Part shown: in pieces, positions 7,356-15,696 of the stretch
Numbering within the stretch: position 1 is the stretch's first letter
Layout of the letters: every line of letters starts with the position of its first letter
From: Anaerolineae bacterium
Lineage (GTDB): Bacteria > Chloroflexota > Anaerolineae > JAFGEY01
Length of the DNA: 28,292 nucleotides
Direction of reading: 5' to 3'
NCBI GenBank assembly: GCA_016929775.1
Contig: JAFGIE010000081.1
Location: 1 to 28,292 of the forward strand
Position numbers and translations under genes: made by a program
The notes under the pieces: model-generated
What the model was told of the DNA's origin: nothing
What the model saw: the letters and a program-made list of their open reading frames with translations, nothing else
The model's database searches: none

Positions 7356-8969
7356 CTAACTCCAGTCCCGTTCTGCCTGCGCGTAGAGCTGGTAGCCGAC
7401 GTGCGGCGCCGCATGGACGCGCAGCGCAAAGCGCACCGACGCCCCCGGCGCAATGTCCTCCTGGAGCACGTAGGTCGAGCCCAGGCTCACGATCCCTCCG
7501 CCCGCGTCGAGCAAGACCCCGGACACGGTCACGTTCTTGACCTCGAATGCGTTCTCGTTGGTTGCCACGCCGCTGATGCGCACGTACCCTGTTCCCTCTT
7601 CGACCGCCTGGACGCCACTCAGCGCGACCGCTGCGGAGGCCCGGTCCGTAGGCGCGGCATCGGGATGGATCAGGAACGAAGCCATGTCCTGGGCTACGAT
7701 CGAGATCTGATAGGGCCACGCCTCGCCTGGCGCGAGGAGCAGGGCTGCGAACTCGGCGTCGATCTCGCCGTGCCAGTCCCATTCGCCTCCGACGACGCGT
7801 CCTTCGCGGACGGCGGGCGTGAACGTGCCCCGGAAGCCGCTGGCGTCGTAAAAGGTGACGTGGATCGCCGAGACGGCGTAGGTCTGGTCGCCGTCGTTGC
7901 GCACGACCCCGGTGATCTGGTAGGTCTCGGACTTGTCGACGACCGGATCCTGTGTCGCCTGGTTGACGCTGACCGAGATGGTAAAGGGCGGTCCCGGGCT
8001 CGTGTCCTCGACGCGCGCCAGTGCGGGCGCAGTCGTTGCCGCCGCCGCGAGCGTGGGCGTAGGCTGCGCCGCCTGGGGTGTCGGCGTCGCCTGGGGCTGT
8101 GCCGTTGCCACCGGCTGCGCCGTCGCCGTCGCCGTGATGGAAGGCGTGGGCGCCGGCGTAGCCGTTGCTGACGGGTGTGGGGTCGCGCTCTGTACCGGCA
8201 ACGGCGTGCGCGTGATCGCCGCCTGTGGCGTGGGCGTGGGCTGCCCGCCCGCTGCGGGGGGCATCGCTTGGCGCGCTGCTGCCTGCCCGCTCCGCTCCAT
8301 CAGCAGCACGACGACTGCCCGAGCCAGCGTCGCGCTGGTCGCGCTCGCGCCCGCAGCTGTGGACCCGGCGCCCGGAAAGCCGCCTCCCTCGCTGAACTGC
8401 GCGCGGCGCGTGGCGCGCTCCTCGGCGGACGCCCCGCCCTGCGCCCCGAACTGCTCGCGCATCTGCGCGATCTGGTCCTCGGACAGGCCCCGTCCGGCGC
8501 CCCCCTGTTGGCCCAGCGGAGCGCCGCCCTGTTGGCCTGGCAAGGCGCCGGGCTCGCCCCGGCTCTGCAGCCAAGCCTGCACGTCGGCGTCGGCGAGGCG
8601 CATGCCGGCGATGGCTGCCAGTTGCGCCTCGCTCATCGCCGCCTCGATCTGCCGGGTCACGGCTCTCTGCTCCGCATCGCCCTGGGCAGCGCCCGAGGTC
8701 AGCGCTTGCCACAGCGGGAGGAGCTGCGCCGCCTGCGTCTCGCCCACCGCATCCGGCGTATCCTCCAGGCGCAACGTGCCCAACGCCAATTGCCCCGCTG
8801 CGTCCAGGGCGCCCTCGTAGGAAGTATCGAGTGCGCCGCCATAGGCGACAACGCTCGGCGTCGCTTGGGCAGCCTGCCCGGCGCATCCGACCATGGCGGC
8901 GGCGATCAAGCCGAGTAAGGCAAGGGCCCATACGACCGCCCACACGTGCCACAACCGCGATCTCTTCAC
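7356..8969 (-). CDS. Secreted lipoprotein with FxLYD-like domains, last gene of the MacAB-like operon
   Basis: A 537-aa protein of unassigned function. It has a signal segment with lipobox-like VGC (Cys29) and an N-terminal helical region (about 30-200) with Gly/Gln-rich repeats (two GQQGGA copies). A long Pro/Thr/Ala linker follows (about 235-320). The C-terminal half has two beta domains: one around NQATQDPVVDKSETYQITGVVRND with TFYDASG, and one around GTGYVRISGVATNENAF with VSGVLLDAGG. Both resemble FxLYD domains. The start is GTG at 8969 with GGAGG 6 nt upstream. It lies 87 bp behind the permease on the same strand, so it probably belongs to the exporter operon. It may be a surface partner of the exporter, but this is inference from context. 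Confidence 0.8.
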   Translation of the reverse strand: MKRSRLWHVWAVVWALALLGLIAAAMVGCAGQAAQATPSVVAYGGALDTSYEGALDAAGQLALGTLRLEDTPDAVGETQAAQLLPLWQALTSGAAQGDAEQRAVTRQIEAAMSEAQLAAIAGMRLADADVQAWLQSRGEPGALPGQQGGAPLGQQGGAGRGLSEDQIAQMREQFGAQGGASAEERATRRAQFSEGGGFPGAGSTAAGASATSATLARAVVVLLMERSGQAAARQAMPPAAGGQPTPTPQAAITRTPLPVQSATPHPSATATPAPTPSITATATAQPVATAQPQATPTPQAAQPTPTLAAAATTAPALARVEDTSPGPPFTISVSVNQATQDPVVDKSETYQITGVVRNDGDQTYAVSAIHVTFYDASGFRGTFTPAVREGRVVGGEWDWHGEIDAEFAALLLAPGEAWPYQISIVAQDMASFLIHPDAAPTDRASAAVALSGVQAVEEGTGYVRISGVATNENAFEVKNVTVSGVLLDAGGGIVSLGSTYVLQEDIAPGASVRFALRVHAAPHVGYQLYAQAERDWS

Positions 8970-9056
8970 TGTATTCCTCCATTCTACCCAGTCGCAGTCC
9001 CGCTGCTGGGCGTATCGAGCACACCGTCCGCTCCGATCGGCGTCGTCGCTGCGCAG

Positions 9057-10277
9057 CTACTCGTGCCGCAGCGCGACGATCGGGTCCAACTGCGCCGCCT
9101 TGGTCGCCGGGTAGTAGCCGAAAAAGATGCCCACCGCCGCCGCGGCGCCAAAGGCCAACGGGATCGACGCCCACACGATCTCGGTGCGCAGTGAACCGAC
9201 CTCGTCAAAGAGCCACGCCCCACCCACGCCGCCAAGCACGCCAAGCAGCCCACCCAACAGGCTGAGCATCACTGCCTCCAACAGGAACTGGCGCTGCACG
9301 TCGCGCGGGCGCGCGCCCAGCGCTTGGCGCAGGCCGATCTCGCGCGTGCGCTCGGTGACGCTGACCAGCATGATGTTCATGATCCCGATCCCGCCGACCA
9401 CCAAGGACACCGCCGCGACCCAGGCCAACAGGTTGCGAAAGGTCTCGGTCGTCGAGGCGCGCGCGTCGATGATGCTGTCTTGGGTGGTTAGCGTAAAGCC
9501 GGGCGATTCGGGCGTCGTGCCCAGGATCTGCATGACCAGCTCGTCGAGCTGATCCATCACATCGGGCAGCGTGTCCTTGCTCTCAGCGGAGACATAGACC
9601 ACGTTCACCCGGTCGCTGCCAAAGCGCGCATTCGTGTAGCGTTTGAACACCACCGTGATCGGGATATAGATCCGGCTGTCATAGTCGGTGTTGCCGACGA
9701 CGCCCTTTTCCGCCATGACGCCGACCACGGTCAGCCTGGTCGAGCCCACCTTGACCGGTTGCCCGATCGGGTCGGCGTCCCCGAACAGCTCGAGGGCAAT
9801 GTCGTGCCCCAGGACCGCCACTTTTTGCACCAGCTCGTTGTCTTCGAGGGTAATGAACCGTCCCTCCGCCAGGTGATAGTCGCGCACTGCCATGAAACCG
9901 GGCGTCGTGCCGATGACCGAGATGTCTTCCAGCGTGCCGCTTCCCTTCACGTCCTGTACGGTGTTCTGCTCTGCCGAGACCCCGCTGATCCCGGTCAGAT
10001 TGTCCGCCAGGACCTGTAGATCGTCGTAGGTCAGGCTCGGCATCTGGCGCATCCCAGCCCCGGGCCCCCCGCGCTGGAAGGAGGGCATGACCATGATCAG
10101 GTTGGCCCCCAGGGCGTTGATCTGGTCCGCGATCTCTGCCTCCGCCCCAGCGCTGACCGCCATCATCACGATCACAGCCGCTACGCCAATGATCACGCCC
10201 AGCGTGGTCAGGAAGGAGCGCACCTTGTTCAGGGTTAGCCCTTCCCACGCGACCTTGAGCGTCTGCCAGAACGTCAT
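9057..10277 (-). CDS. MacB-like ABC transporter permease (FtsX family)
   Basis: A 406-aa permease with one N-terminal membrane helix (about 18-42: [21 protein letters not shown]), a large extracytoplasmic MacB-PCD-like domain (about 45-270) and three C-terminal helices. The helices flank the family motif [22 protein letters not shown], followed by [16 protein letters not shown]. This is the usual MacB/FtsX topology: ATP hydrolysis in the cytoplasm drives movement of the extracytoplasmic domain rather than transport through a membrane pore. The ATG overlaps the stop of the ATPase gene by 4 bp (ATGA), so the two are coupled. Together with the adaptor at 11034-12722 it forms a MacAB-like tripartite-style exporter. 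Substrates of this family include peptides, antibiotics and lipoproteins; none can be chosen here. Confidence 0.93.
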   Translation of the reverse strand: MTFWQTLKVAWEGLTLNKVRSFLTTLGVIIGVAAVIVMMAVSAGAEAEIADQINALGANLIMVMPSFQRGGPGAGMRQMPSLTYDDLQVLADNLTGISGVSAEQNTVQDVKGSGTLEDISVIGTTPGFMAVRDYHLAEGRFITLEDNELVQKVAVLGHDIALELFGDADPIGQPVKVGSTRLTVVGVMAEKGVVGNTDYDSRIYIPITVVFKRYTNARFGSDRVNVVYVSAESKDTLPDVMDQLDELVMQILGTTPESPGFTLTTQDSIIDARASTTETFRNLLAWVAAVSLVVGGIGIMNIMLVSVTERTREIGLRQALGARPRDVQRQFLLEAVMLSLLGGLLGVLGGVGGAWLFDEVGSLRTEIVWASIPLAFGAAAAVGIFFGYYPATKAAQLDPIVALRHE

Positions 10278-11032
10278 GCTGCACCTCCTGGTCCGGCGTC
10301 TCCGTTCGCTCCATTGTGGAGGTGCGCGATCCCGCTGGCGCGGGTCCTGTCAGAGACGATCACGCCATCCACCAAGTAGATCACGCGCTGTGCGTGTTCG
10401 GCGATCTCGAGTTCGTGGGTCACCATGACGATCGTCGATCCCCGGTCGTGCAGCTCGCCCAGCAGGGAAATGATCTCCTGCCCGGAGCGGGTATCCAGGT
10501 TGCCGGTCGGCTCGTCGGCGAGGACGATCGCCGGGGAGTTGACCAGGGCCCGGGCGATCGCCACCCGCTGCTGTTGTCCGCCCGACAGCTGGTTGGGCCG
10601 GTGGTGCGTGCGGTCTGCCAAACCCACCGACGCGAGCGCCTCGACGGCGCGCGCGTGGCGTTCCGCATCGCTCGCGCGCAGCTGGGCGTTGTATAGGAGC
10701 GGCATCACGACGTTCTTGGCTGCGGTCAGGCGCGGCAGCAGGTTGTAGGACTGGAAAACGAACCCGATCTTGTTGTTGCGGACAGCCGCGAGCTCGTCCT
10801 TGTCCAACCCGCTCACGTCCTCCCCGTCGAGCACGTAGGTCCCGCTCGTGGGCCGGTCCAGGCAGCCCAGGATGTTCATCAGCGTCGACTTGCCCGAGCC
10901 AGAAGGCCCCATCACCGCGACGAACTCGCCGCGCGCCACGGTCGCGTCGACGCCGCGCAGCGCGCGCACGGCGATCGATCCCTTGCCGTAGACCTTGGTC
11001 AAACCCCTGATCTCGATCAGTGGCTGGTCCAT
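10274..11032 (-). CDS. MacB-type ABC transporter ATP-binding protein
   Basis: A 252-aa ATPase of the LolD/MacB class: Walker [11 protein letters not shown]-loop in [14 protein letters not shown], signature [15 protein letters not shown], Walker [13 protein letters not shown] and H-loop [10 protein letters not shown]. The DEPTGNLD form is typical of lipoprotein, macrolide and FtsE-type ATPases. The frame extends four codons to a TTG, but the GGAGG there serves the ATG at 11032, which lies one base after the stop of the adaptor gene; the ATG is therefore chosen. Its end overlaps the permease start by 4 bp. It powers the permease encoded next. Confidence 0.95.
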   Translation of the reverse strand: MDQPLIEIRGLTKVYGKGSIAVRALRGVDATVARGEFVAVMGPSGSGKSTLMNILGCLDRPTSGTYVLDGEDVSGLDKDELAAVRNNKIGFVFQSYNLLPRLTAAKNVVMPLLYNAQLRASDAERHARAVEALASVGLADRTHHRPNQLSGGQQQRVAIARALVNSPAIVLADEPTGNLDTRSGQEIISLLGELHDRGSTIVMVTHELEIAEHAQRVIYLVDGVIVSDRTRASGIAHLHNGANGDAGPGGAA

Positions 11033-11033
11033 G

Positions 11034-12722
11034 CTAGCCTCCAAAGAAGGGCATCCCGCCGCCCATGTCGCCGGGCGGCATCTCGATCCGGTCCAACGTG
11101 CGCTCGTCCGTCGAGGACTGGCTCGAGGAGGTGGCGGTCGTCTTTTCGCCCAGGGTGACCACCTCGCCCCGCTGCAAGCCGGACAGGATCTCGGCGTTCA
11201 CATAGTCCTTGAGCCCGACCTCGACCATCCGCATCTCCAGCTCGCCGTTGTCCTGGACCACAAAGACCGCGTATTGGCCCTCGCCGATCTCTCGCAGGGC
11301 CTGAACCGGCACCAAGGTCGCATTCCTGGCTTCGCCGGCGACGATCTCGACCTCTACGTTCATATCGCCCAACAGTGTGACAGGGTGTGCGTCCGTGTCG
11401 ATGCTGGCCCACGCCTGGACGGCAGCCGTGTTGCCCACCGTGACCAGGACTGGGTCGACGCGGACGATCTCGCCGCTGTAAGTTAGGTCAGGCAGCGCCT
11501 CGAAGACCAGGTCGACCCGGTGTCCCACGGCGACGCTGTTCAGATCCGATTCCTCGACCCAGAACTGGATCACCGGGGCGTCGAGGTCGGCGAGCACGAC
11601 CACGGCGCCGCTGACCTTTTCCCCGACTTGGGCGTTCACGGTGACTACGACCCCCGCACGGGGGGCGACGAGCGTTGTCCCCTCCAGCGCCTCGCGCGCC
11701 GATTCGAGCTTGAGCTCTGCCTGCTGCAGCGCCAGTTCAGCCTCGGTTGTATCGGCCTCGGCAAGCGCCTCTTGTGCGTCTGCCAGGTCCAGCCGGGCCT
11801 GCTGCAGCGAGACCTGCAGTTCCTGGACCCTGATCTGTGCGTCGCGGATCTCGACCTCGTCGGGCGAGGTCTGCAGATCCTCGAGCGAACGCTGTGCGTT
11901 GAGCACCTTGATCCACGCGTTCTGCACGTCGATCGCGCGGGAATCGATCATCGCCAGATCATAGCTGGCTTGCGCGATCTCGAGGGTCTCCTGTGCGTTC
12001 TGCAGCGACTCTGCCGCGCGCTTGCGCGTATCCTCGATGTTCCGTTCCCAGTCGCGCGCTGCGTCCATGGCGTTGGCATAGGCTGCCTGCGCTTCCTGCA
12101 GGTCACGAACCGCCTGCTCGAGCTTGATCCGCGTCGACGCATTCTGCTCGTCCCACAGTGCGGCTTTCGCCGCCGTGTTCTGGTAGCTCGCCTCGGCGAT
12201 CGCCAGCTCCGCTTCGGCGATCTGGACCTCGACCTCGTCTGGCACCCAGTTCAGGAGATCGTCCAGCTCCGACTGGGCATCCGCCAGATCGGCCTCGATC
12301 TGGGCGATCTGGAGTTCGGCCTGTGCGACTGCGTGTTCGCGGCTCGCCGTGTCCGACGCATCCTCGAGCGCCTCCCGGGCCTGCAGGACCGCCAGCTCGG
12401 CGTTCGTGACGTCGTTGCGCGCATCGGTGTCGTCGATCGACGCGAGCACGTCGCCCGCAGCTACGCGATCCCCGACCTCGACCAAGAGCTCGACCAGCGT
12501 GCTGCTGGTCGCGAACGCCAGCTCGACCTCAGCCGAAGGAACGAGCATGCCCGATCCATCCGCCGTGATCGACACGTCCCCGACGCTGACCGCAGCGGTC
12601 TGGAGGGTGACTTGCTCCTCGACCTCGTGTGGTGCGAACCAGGTGGCATAGGCAGCGTATCCGCCGCCCGCGACCACGACCAGTGCGACCAAGACGATCC
12701 AAAATGCCTTCTTGCGGAACAT
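11034..12722 (-). CDS. HlyD/MacA-like periplasmic adaptor protein with long coiled coil
   Basis: A 562-aa adaptor. It has an N-terminal membrane anchor ([20 protein letters not shown], about 7-26), then a split lipoyl/barrel-sandwich domain (first half about 40-100, second half [18 protein letters not shown], about 355-390). Between these is an unusually long Glu/Ala/Gln-rich coiled-coil hairpin (about 105-350). A beta-barrel and membrane-proximal domain follow, and then a Gly/Met-rich tail. MacA coiled coils are much shorter; the length here may bridge a thick or atypical envelope. The ATG at 12722 has GGAGG just upstream. It is first in a four-gene unit (adaptor, ATPase, permease, lipoprotein), divergent from the two-component system. 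Confidence 0.92.
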   Translation of the reverse strand: MFRKKAFWIVLVALVVVAGGGYAAYATWFAPHEVEEQVTLQTAAVSVGDVSITADGSGMLVPSAEVELAFATSSTLVELLVEVGDRVAAGDVLASIDDTDARNDVTNAELAVLQAREALEDASDTASREHAVAQAELQIAQIEADLADAQSELDDLLNWVPDEVEVQIAEAELAIAEASYQNTAAKAALWDEQNASTRIKLEQAVRDLQEAQAAYANAMDAARDWERNIEDTRKRAAESLQNAQETLEIAQASYDLAMIDSRAIDVQNAWIKVLNAQRSLEDLQTSPDEVEIRDAQIRVQELQVSLQQARLDLADAQEALAEADTTEAELALQQAELKLESAREALEGTTLVAPRAGVVVTVNAQVGEKVSGAVVVLADLDAPVIQFWVEESDLNSVAVGHRVDLVFEALPDLTYSGEIVRVDPVLVTVGNTAAVQAWASIDTDAHPVTLLGDMNVEVEIVAGEARNATLVPVQALREIGEGQYAVFVVQDNGELEMRMVEVGLKDYVNAEILSGLQRGEVVTLGEKTTATSSSQSSTDERTLDRIEMPPGDMGGGMPFFGG

Positions 12723-12860
12723 GAGTCCTCCCCGGCGGCTATCGTAACCGCGCTTCGCGTGCTCTCCCAAGGGCGTACGCCGCTCGACCCTCCGGCGAGG
12801 CATCGCTGCCCAGTTGTGCCTCGCGAACCAACGGCAGGCGGAGCAGCCACCTGCGGACGT

Positions 12861-12914
12861 AGTGTAGCAGACGAGCCTGAGAATACGCGGAGAATACGCT
12901 GAGAGGATCCTGAG
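12861..12914 (-). promoter_or_regulatory. Exporter operon promoter with four 11-bp-spaced response-regulator boxes
   Basis: On the minus strand, 11-nt boxes begin at 12914 (CTCAGGATCCT), 12903 (CTCAGCGTATT), 12892 (CTCCGCGTATT) and 12881 (CTCAGGCTCGT). These are followed by CTGC and the -10-like TACACT (12866-12861). No -35 consensus is present; the array occupies its place, as expected for an activator-dependent promoter. The predicted leader to the adaptor ATG is about 130 nt. Confidence 0.75.
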
Positions 12915-12929
12915 AGTCTCCCCCGTCTT

Positions 12930-12983
12930 ATCAGCGATCCCTCAGGATATTCTCAGCACGCTCTCAGATCGGGTGGGTATAAT
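12930..12983 (+). promoter_or_regulatory. Response regulator promoter with four 11-bp-spaced boxes
   Basis: Boxes begin at 12930 (ATCAGCGATCC), 12941 (CTCAGGATATT), 12952 (CTCAGCACGCT) and 12963 (CTCAGATCGGG), followed by TGGG and a perfect TATAAT at 12978-12983. It is back-to-back with the array of the exporter operon, only 15 bp apart. Direct repeats about one helical turn apart are the known binding mode of OmpR/PhoB regulators, which makes autoregulation by the downstream gene the simplest reading. The remaining parts of 12723-13059 are leaders with no gene visible. Confidence 0.78.
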
Positions 12984-13059
12984 GAGATACGTGGGAGAGG
13001 CGCCCGCTCGACGCGGACGTGGGCGGGGTATCGCAGGCCCGGCGAGAAAAGGATGAAAG

Positions 13060-13737
13060 ATGGAGACTGTGTTGATCGTGGACGATGACCAGCGCCTGCT
13101 CAGGATGCTGCAGCGTACGCTGGTGTACGAGGGATATGACGTGGCGACCGCCTCGGACGGGGCGGAGGCGCTGCAGACCGTGTACGACCGACGACCGGAC
13201 TTGGTCGTACTCGACTGGATGCTGCCGGGCCTGAATGGCCTCGAGGTGCTCGAGGCGCTGCGCACAGAGCAGAACGAGACGCCCGTGCTTATGCTCACCG
13301 CGCGCGACGCCGTCGAAGACCGTGTGGCAGGGCTGGACAGCGGCGCCGACGACTACCTGATCAAGCCCTTTGCGCCTGCCGAACTGGTGGCGCGCGTGCA
13401 GGCTTTGCTGCGCCGCACGACGGCCTTTCAACAGGAGACGCTCTCTTTCGCCGACCTGTACCTAGATCCCGTCTCGCACGAGGCGCGGCGCGGAGAGCGG
13501 CGCTTTGCCCTGACGCCTACCGAGTTCGAGCTGCTGCACAGCTTGATGCGCCACCCGCGGCAGGTGTTGGAGCGGCGGCAGATCCTGGTCAACGTGTGGG
13601 GCCACAACTTCCAGGGCGATGACAATATCATCGAGGTGTACGTTGGCTACCTGCGCAAGAAGACCGAGTCCGACGGCGAACCGCGGCTGATCCAGACCGT
13701 TCGGGGCGTGGGGTACGTCCTGCGAGAGGAGGAATAG
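13060..13737 (+). CDS. OmpR/PhoB-family response regulator
   Basis: A 225-aa two-domain regulator. The receiver domain (1-120) has an acidic pocket (DDD at 8-10), phospho-acceptor Asp52 (VVLDWMLPG), Thr80 and Lys102 (LIKPF). The C-terminal winged helix (about 128-222) shows LTPTEFELLHSLMRHPRQVLERRQIL and the wing VRGVGYVLR, typical of OmpR/PhoB. Full length for the family. The TAG stop overlaps the GTG start of the kinase by one base. Its promoter carries an array of 11-bp repeats that also appears before the divergent exporter and htrA, so it is the prime candidate to bind them. Confidence 0.96.
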   Translation: METVLIVDDDQRLLRMLQRTLVYEGYDVATASDGAEALQTVYDRRPDLVVLDWMLPGLNGLEVLEALRTEQNETPVLMLTARDAVEDRVAGLDSGADDYLIKPFAPAELVARVQALLRRTTAFQQETLSFADLYLDPVSHEARRGERRFALTPTEFELLHSLMRHPRQVLERRQILVNVWGHNFQGDDNIIEVYVGYLRKKTESDGEPRLIQTVRGVGYVLREEE

Positions 13738-15248
13738 TGTCCATCCGGCTCCGCCTGACCGTGCTCTATACGGTGATCTTGGCGCTCACCCTGATCGCCT
13801 TCAGCGGCGTGCTGTATGCCCTCCAGGCAGGCTATACGATGAACCTGCTCCGCGGCGACCTAACCGAGGAGGCAAGCCGCCTGGCGGGCGCATGGGCGCG
13901 CGCCCGGATGCCCCTTCCCTGGCGCCCCCGGGCGGAGCAGACGGACCAAGGCGCATCCGCCACGGCCCAGCAGGGGATGCCCTTCCCAGAGGGCATCCTG
14001 CGGGAGCTGCGCACACGCGACATCTTGGGTGCGTTCGACGCACAGGGCGTGGCACTCGCACTGCCCGGCGCCATAGCCGGCGAAGCCCTCCCTTTGAGCG
14101 AGGAGGGCGCAGCGCATCTGGCGCTCGGCGAGTTCTGGTTCGAGATCGCGCTGACAGATGAGGGGCGATTCCTGGTCTACAATCATCCGGTCCAGGCGGG
14201 CCAAGAAGTGATCGGCTACGTGCAGATGGCGCGCTCCCTGGCAGATCGCGATCGCTCGCTGCGCGCGCTGGGCCTCACGCTGATCCTGGGGAGCGGGCTC
14301 ACCGCCGTGGTTGCGTTTGGGATGGGGTGGGTGCTGTCGGGGCTGACGCTGCGCCCGATCCACCGTATCACACGGACCGCACAGCAGATCGGGCAGGAGC
14401 GGGATTTCTCGTCGCGCGTCCAGTACCATGGTCCCAACGACGAGGTGGGGCGGTTGGCGACGACATTCAACGAGATGCTGGCGCGCCTCGAAGAGGCCTA
14501 CCAGCACATCACGCACGCCCTCCAGATGCAGCGCGACTTTGTCGCAGACGTCTCGCACGAGCTCCGCACCCCGCTGACGACCGTGCGCGGCAACCTCGCC
14601 CTGCTGCGGCGCGATCCCCCCTTGCCCAGCGAGGAGCAGGAGGAGATCCTCACCGACCTGATCGGCGAGTCTGACCGTCTGATCCGGCTGGTCGGCGACC
14701 TGCTGACCCTGGCGCGCGCCGACGCGGAGCGCAAGCTGACCTGCGAGCCGATCGAGGTCACACCGATCGTGGAAGACGTCTGCCGGCAGGCCTACCTGCT
14801 CGCTCCCGGGCGTGAGATCGCGTACCAAAGACCAGAGGGGCCCACGCTCGCCCTGGCAGACCGCGATGCGCTCAAGCAGGTGCTCCTGATCCTGCTCGAC
14901 AATGCAGTCAGCCACGCCGTGGGGCCGATCCGCGTCTCTGCAGCCCAGGCCGATGCGACTGTGACGATCGAGGTCCAGGACAGTGGGCCGGGCATGCCGC
15001 CCGATCTGTGCGCGCGTGCGTTCGACCGCTTCTACCGCGGAGATGCGTCGCGATCGACGCCCGGGTTTGGCCTGGGCCTGTCGATCGCCAAGGCGCTGAT
15101 CGAAGCGCAGGAGGGGCAGATCGCGCTTTCGAGCGCGCCCGGGGTGGGCAGTAGGTTCACGGTCACGCTGCCCGCTCCTGCCGGGCGTGAGACCAGCCCT
15201 TCGCTCGATGCGATGAGTGATCACCGCATCCCAGCGGATGGGCCTTGA
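13737..15248 (+). CDS. Sensor histidine kinase of the divergent exporter/HtrA regulon
   Basis: A 503-aa membrane kinase. TM1 is about 8-30, followed by an extracytoplasmic sensor (about 31-177) with no recognised fold and many Pro/Arg/Ala residues. TM2 is about 178-202, HAMP about 203-255, and HisKA has phospho-acceptor His274 (DFVADVSHELRTPLTT). The ATPase domain has an N-box (LLILLDNAVSHAV), G1 (VQDSGPGMP) and G2 (GFGLGLSIAKAL). The start is GTG at 13737, with GAGAGGAGGA upstream, overlapping the regulator stop. It autophosphorylates and passes phosphate to Asp52 of the regulator. The signal is unknown; the predicted targets suggest envelope or export stress. Confidence 0.95.
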   Translation: MSIRLRLTVLYTVILALTLIAFSGVLYALQAGYTMNLLRGDLTEEASRLAGAWARARMPLPWRPRAEQTDQGASATAQQGMPFPEGILRELRTRDILGAFDAQGVALALPGAIAGEALPLSEEGAAHLALGEFWFEIALTDEGRFLVYNHPVQAGQEVIGYVQMARSLADRDRSLRALGLTLILGSGLTAVVAFGMGWVLSGLTLRPIHRITRTAQQIGQERDFSSRVQYHGPNDEVGRLATTFNEMLARLEEAYQHITHALQMQRDFVADVSHELRTPLTTVRGNLALLRRDPPLPSEEQEEILTDLIGESDRLIRLVGDLLTLARADAERKLTCEPIEVTPIVEDVCRQAYLLAPGREIAYQRPEGPTLALADRDALKQVLLILLDNAVSHAVGPIRVSAAQADATVTIEVQDSGPGMPPDLCARAFDRFYRGDASRSTPGFGLGLSIAKALIEAQEGQIALSSAPGVGSRFTVTLPAPAGRETSPSLDAMSDHRIPADGP

Positions 15249-15273
15249 CACACCTCCAGGGCCAATGTACAAT
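15245..15273 (+). promoter_or_regulatory. Near-consensus promoter of the I9-like small gene
   Basis: TTGACA (15245-15250), 17-bp spacer, TACAAT (15268-15273). The -35 overlaps the stop codon of the kinase gene, so the small gene can be transcribed independently of the two-component operon. Confidence 0.75.
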
Positions 15274-15306
15274 CGGGTCCAGGACCGCCGGATAGGGAGG
15301 TGTGCC

Positions 15307-15570
15307 ATGAAGATCGACCGCGCGCTGCAGGAGCGGCTACAAGCCACCGCGGAGCAGGAGCCCGATCGCGAGATCCCGGTGATCGTGACCGTCGCGCCGG
15401 GCAGCGATGTTGGGCTCTTGGCGCAGAGTGGCCTCCGGATCGAGCACGTGTTCGGGCTGATCTCTGCCGTCTCGGGCACCGTGCGCGCCTCCGACGTGGC
15501 GCAGTTGGCCCAACTCGAGGCGGTCGTGCGCGTCGAGTACGACGCCCCCGTGCGGGCAGCTGGCGCCTAG
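15307..15570 (+). CDS. Small stand-alone I9 propeptide-like protein
   Basis: An 87-aa protein without a signal peptide. The body (PVIVTVAPGSDVGLLAQSGL, then a long strand and DVAQLAQLEAVVRVEYD) follows the beta-alpha-beta pattern of the subtilisin prodomain/inhibitor I9 fold. That fold often ends with a helix and a hydrophobic V..VE-D strand. No protease domain is attached. Single-domain I9 proteins are known as subtilase inhibitors or chaperones, but no subtilase gene is in the window, so the partner is unknown. The ATG at 15307 has GGGAGG 7 nt upstream; the frame is open further upstream but that stretch contains the promoter. The fold assignment rests on pattern only. Confidence 0.75.
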   Translation: MKIDRALQERLQATAEQEPDREIPVIVTVAPGSDVGLLAQSGLRIEHVFGLISAVSGTVRASDVAQLAQLEAVVRVEYDAPVRAAGA

Positions 15571-15582
15571 GGCATCCTGTCC

Positions 15583-15604
15583 CCCCATGCCTCACAGGCT
15601 GGGG
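15583..15604 (+). terminator. Weak hairpin after the I9-like gene
   Basis: CCCCA/TGGGG and GCCT/AGGC form a 9-bp stem with one bulged T and a CAC loop. It begins 13 bp past the stop codon and has no proper T-tract. Terminator role is only suggested by position. Confidence 0.3.
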
Positions 15605-15696
15605 CCCTTGACCGGCGCTGGGTCGTGCCGATACCTTCCTACGCACTTGGCAGCCTGCGCCGTGACCTATCTTGACCTCACGAGAGGGGGACCAAC

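Noticed and set aside
7141..9174. Minus-strand frame of 677 codons around the lipoprotein gene
   Set aside because: It overlaps the lipoprotein gene in another frame on the same strand and is low-complexity Arg/Gly/Ala. The frame with a signal peptide and beta domains is the real one.
13860..15479. Long minus-strand frame opposite the histidine kinase
   Set aside because: The kinase on the plus strand has full HAMP, HisKA and ATPase motifs; the reverse frame shows no motif and extends through the I9 gene promoter.
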